From the NCBI GenBank assembly GCA_023444765.1, contig JAEXLY010000066.1, positions 1 to 20,214 of the forward strand: a stretch of DNA of 20,214 bases, written 5' to 3'. Under the pieces are notes generated by a model that saw only the letters and a list, made by a program, of their open reading frames with translations, was not told where the DNA came from and made no database searches. How positions within the stretch are numbered: position 1 is the first letter of the stretch; each line of letters starts with the position of its first letter. The stretch is from Pseudomonadota bacterium. Its GTDB lineage: Bacteria; Pseudomonadota; Gammaproteobacteria; Xanthomonadales; Xanthomonadaceae. A program made the translations under genes and the position numbers. This document shows, one piece after another, positions 17,612 to 20,214 of the stretch.

Positions 17612-20170
17612 TCAGAACGGCGCGTCGTCCGCCTTCTTCACCACGCGCTTCTTGCCCGGCTCGAACTTCGCCGCGGTCACCAGCGGCTTGGCTTCCTCCA
17701 GGTCGGCCGAGTAGGGGCGGGCCAGGTTCTTCGCAGGCGCCTTCCGGGCGGCGGCCTTCTTCGCCGCCTTCTTCGCAGGCGTCTTCTTCGTCGCGGCTTT
17801 CTTGGCCGGTGCCTTCTTCGCGACCGCCTTCTTCGGCGCCGCTTCCTTCTTCGCCGCCTTCTTGGCGCCGAAGCCGCGGCGCGCCGGCTTGCCGGTCTCC
17901 TCCAGCAGCCGGGTCACTTCCTCGAGCGTCAGCGAGGACGGCTCCCGGTCCTTGGGGATCTTGCCGTTCAGGCGGCCGTCGCTGATGTAGGGGCCGAAGC
18001 GGCCGTTGAGCACCTGGATGTCGCTGCCGGGGAATTCCTTGATCACGCGGTTGCGCGCGATCTCCTCCTTCTGCTCGATCAGGAACACCGCCCGTGCCAG
18101 GTCGATCTTGTAGGGATCGTCTTCCTTGGTCAGCGAGGCATAGGTGCTGCCGCGCCGGGCGAAGGGACCGAAGCGGCCGATGCCCACGCTCACGTCCTCG
18201 CCGTTGCTCTGGCCGAGCACGCGCGGCAGCTGGAACAGCTCCAGCGCCTCGTCCAGGCTGATCGAGTAGATGCTCTGGCCCGGCCGCAGCGACGCGAATC
18301 GCGGCTTCTCCTCGTCCTCGACGGTGCCGATCTGCACCAGCGGGCCGAACCTGCCGATGCGCGCGCTCACCGGGCGCCCGCTCCCGGGATCTTCCCCGAG
18401 AACGCGGATGCTGCCGGCGTCGGCCTTGTCGAGCGTGGCCTTCTTGTCGTCCACCTGTTCCTTGAACGGGCCCCAGAACTTCTCCATCAGCGGGATCCAT
18501 TCCTCCTCGCCGCGGCTGACCGCGTCGAGCTCGTCCTCGAGGTTGGCGGTGAAGTCGTAGTCGACGTACTTGGTGAAATGGTTGCTCAGGAACTTGGACA
18601 CCGCGCGGCCAACGTCGGTGGGCTTGAACGCGCGCCCTTCCAGCACCGCGTACTGCTTGCCGGTGAGGGTCTGGATGATCGAGGCGTAGGTGGAAGGACG
18701 GCCGATGCCGTACTCCTCCAGCGCCTTGACCAGCGAGGCCTCGGTGTAGCGCGGAGGCGGCTGGGTGAAGTGCTGGTCGGCGTGGATGCGGTCGAGCGGG
18801 ATGCGGTCGCCCAGCTTCATCGCCGGCAGCTTGCGCCCGTCGTCCTCGTCTTCCTTGCCCTTGCTGTCCTTGCCTTCCTCGTACACGGCGAGGAAGCCTG
18901 CAACGACGACCGTGGTGCCGGAGGCGCGGAAGGCGTGCTCGGCACCGGCGGCGAGGTCGACGGTGACGGTGTTGAGCGTGGCCGGGATCATCTGCGAGGC
19001 CACCGCGCGCTTCCACACCAGCTCGTACAGGCGGCGCTCGTCGTCGGACAGGAAGCGCGCCACCTGCGCCGGCGTGCGCAGCGCCGAGGTCGGGCGCACG
19101 GCTTCGTGCGCCTCCTGCGCGTTCTTGGACTTGGTCTGGTAGACGTTGGGCTTGTCCGGCACCGAAGCGGTGCCGAAGTCGCGCGCGATCACGTCGCGGA
19201 TCTCGCCCAGCGCGTCCTGCGACAGGTTCACCGAGTCGGTACGCATGTAGGTGATCAGGCCGACCGTGCCTTCCTCGCCGATCGCCACGCCCTCGTACAG
19301 CTTCTGCGCCACCTGCATGGTGCGGCGGGTGGTGAAGCCGAGCTTGCGGGCGGCCTCCTGCTGCAGGGTGGAGGTGGTGAACGGCGGCGAGGGGCGGCGC
19401 TTGCGCTCCTTGCTGGCCACGTCGGTGACGTGCAGCGCGCCCTGGGCGGCCGCCGCGATGCGCGATCGCGCATCCTCGGCGGTCCCGCCGTCGGTGATGG
19501 TGAACTGCTCGAACTTCTGCCCGTCGAGCTTGACCAGCTTGGCGCCGAAGGCCTGCGACGGATGCGCGCACTCGGCCTCGATGGTCCAGTACTCGCGCGC
19601 CTTGAACGCCTCGATCTCCTCCTCGCGCTCGACGATCATGCGCAGCGCCGGGGACTGCACGCGCCCCGCGGACAGGCCCGCCTTGATCTTGCGCCACAGC
19701 ACCGGCGAGAGGTTGAAGCCGACCAGGTAGTCCAGGGCGCGCCGCGCCTGCTGGGCATCGACCAGCTCACCTGCGATGTGGCGCGGGTGGCCCATCGCTT
19801 CCTTGATCGCGCGCGGCGTGATCTCGGTGAACACCACGCGCTGCAGGTCCTTGCCCTCGAGCAGCCCGCGCTCGCGCAGGATCTCGGCGATGTGCCAGCT
19901 GATCGCCTCGCCCTCGCGGTCCGGGTCGGTGGCCAGCCAGATGCCGTCGGCCGCGCGCGCGGCCTTGGCGATCGCCTCGACGTGCTTCTCGTTGCGCTCG
20001 ATCAGCTCGTAGCGCATGCGGAATCCGTCGTCCGGGTCGACCGCGCCCTCCTTGGGCACCAGATCGCGGACATGGCCGTACGAGGCAAGGACCTGGAAGT
20101 CCTTGCCCAGGTACTTGTTGATCGTCTTGGCCTTGGCCGGCGATTCGACGATGAGCAGGTGCTTGGGCAT
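17612..20170 (-). CDS. topA: DNA topoisomerase I (type IA)
   Basis: This enzyme relaxes negative supercoils by cutting one DNA strand through a 5'-phosphotyrosine link. In its 852 residues the Toprim domain has E9 (LIVESPAKAKTI) and D82, D84, E86 (ATDPDREGEA). The catalytic tyrosine is Y308 in ITYMRTDSVN. The usual GRPSTYASIIQTL and PTDVGRAVSKFL blocks follow. There are no tetracysteine zinc ribbons (only one Cys in the protein). Instead there are three repeats with GRFGP at residues 606, 665 and 723, then a Lys/Ala-rich tail (about 768-815) and a short conserved end. This C-terminal type is, from general knowledge, known in Xanthomonas and actinobacteria. The ATG at 20170 gives the typical MPKHLLIVESPAKAKT start. 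Confidence 0.97.
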   Translation of the reverse strand: MPKHLLIVESPAKAKTINKYLGKDFQVLASYGHVRDLVPKEGAVDPDDGFRMRYELIERNEKHVEAIAKAARAADGIWLATDPDREGEAISWHIAEILRERGLLEGKDLQRVVFTEITPRAIKEAMGHPRHIAGELVDAQQARRALDYLVGFNLSPVLWRKIKAGLSAGRVQSPALRMIVEREEEIEAFKAREYWTIEAECAHPSQAFGAKLVKLDGQKFEQFTITDGGTAEDARSRIAAAAQGALHVTDVASKERKRRPSPPFTTSTLQQEAARKLGFTTRRTMQVAQKLYEGVAIGEEGTVGLITYMRTDSVNLSQDALGEIRDVIARDFGTASVPDKPNVYQTKSKNAQEAHEAVRPTSALRTPAQVARFLSDDERRLYELVWKRAVASQMIPATLNTVTVDLAAGAEHAFRASGTTVVVAGFLAVYEEGKDSKGKEDEDDGRKLPAMKLGDRIPLDRIHADQHFTQPPPRYTEASLVKALEEYGIGRPSTYASIIQTLTGKQYAVLEGRAFKPTDVGRAVSKFLSNHFTKYVDYDFTANLEDELDAVSRGEEEWIPLMEKFWGPFKEQVDDKKATLDKADAGSIRVLGEDPGSGRPVSARIGRFGPLVQIGTVEDEEKPRFASLRPGQSIYSISLDEALELFQLPRVLGQSNGEDVSVGIGRFGPFARRGSTYASLTKEDDPYKIDLARAVFLIEQKEEIARNRVIKEFPGSDIQVLNGRFGPYISDGRLNGKIPKDREPSSLTLEEVTRLLEETGKPARRGFGAKKAAKKEAAPKKAVAKKAPAKKAATKKTPAKKAAKKAAARKAPAKNLARPYSADLEEAKPLVTAAKFEPGKKRVVKKADDAPF

Positions 20171-20214
20171 CGGGTGCGGTTTCCCGGCGGGCCTGGCGGC
20201 CGCGCCGTTTCGGG
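20171..20214. other. 44 bases upstream of topA, no feature seen
   Basis: The window ends here. The stretch is GC-rich; a weak GGGAAA (minus strand) lies about 11 bases from the topA start. The topA promoter is probably outside the window. Confidence 0.5.

Noticed and set aside
17740..17870. CRISPR-like or satellite array
   Set aside because: The repeated GCCTTCTTCGC pattern is the codon-level trace of the Lys/Ala-rich tail of TopA, without spacers.

Overview
The window is about 20 kb of high-GC proteobacterial chromosome. The gene order topA - tsaC - gltB - gltD, the GC-rich codon use, the TAGACT-type -10 boxes and a topoisomerase I without tetracysteine zinc ribbons all point to the Xanthomonadaceae (Lysobacter, Luteimonas, Xanthomonas or a relative). 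The genus is inferred, not proven. I see no rRNA, tRNA, CRISPR array, insertion sequence or phage gene.

Left part (1-7223, plus strand): a carbohydrate-acid locus for pectin breakdown products. A three-part TRAP transporter (dctP truncated by the window edge, dctQ, dctM) is followed by a LacI-family regulator. Next come kduI and kduD, the two enzymes that convert the 4,5-unsaturated uronate product to 2-keto-3-deoxygluconate. The last gene encodes an exported rhamnogalacturonan-acetylesterase-like SGNH hydrolase fused to a C-terminal cupin. Two near-identical palindromes (GAYACCGGTDWC type) lie in front of the regulator gene and on the kduI promoter. They are the likely operator of the LacI protein, so the block looks like one regulon: deacetylate and degrade pectin outside, import uronates by TRAP, isomerise and reduce inside. 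KDG kinase and aldolase genes are not in the window.

Middle (7224-10289): small accessory genes. A 43-residue lipoprotein on the minus strand is divergent from an SDR-family oxidoreductase. A VOC (glyoxalase-fold) protein follows, and it converges on a tandem minus-strand pair of secreted DUF4124-type proteins with matching layout.

Right part (10290-20214, minus strand): housekeeping genes topA (DNA topoisomerase I), tsaC (tRNA threonylcarbamoyladenosine synthesis), gltB and gltD (NADPH glutamate synthase). The gltB-gltD spacer holds a REP-like tandem heptamer repeat arranged as an inverted repeat that runs almost to the gltD start codon. A 514-base gene-free stretch with several palindromes separates tsaC from topA.

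Nothing here is clearly a new defence or mobile system. The items most worth following are the predicted LacI operator, the esterase-cupin fusion, the gltB-gltD repeat spacer, the unannotated-size lipoprotein and the paired DUF4124 genes.
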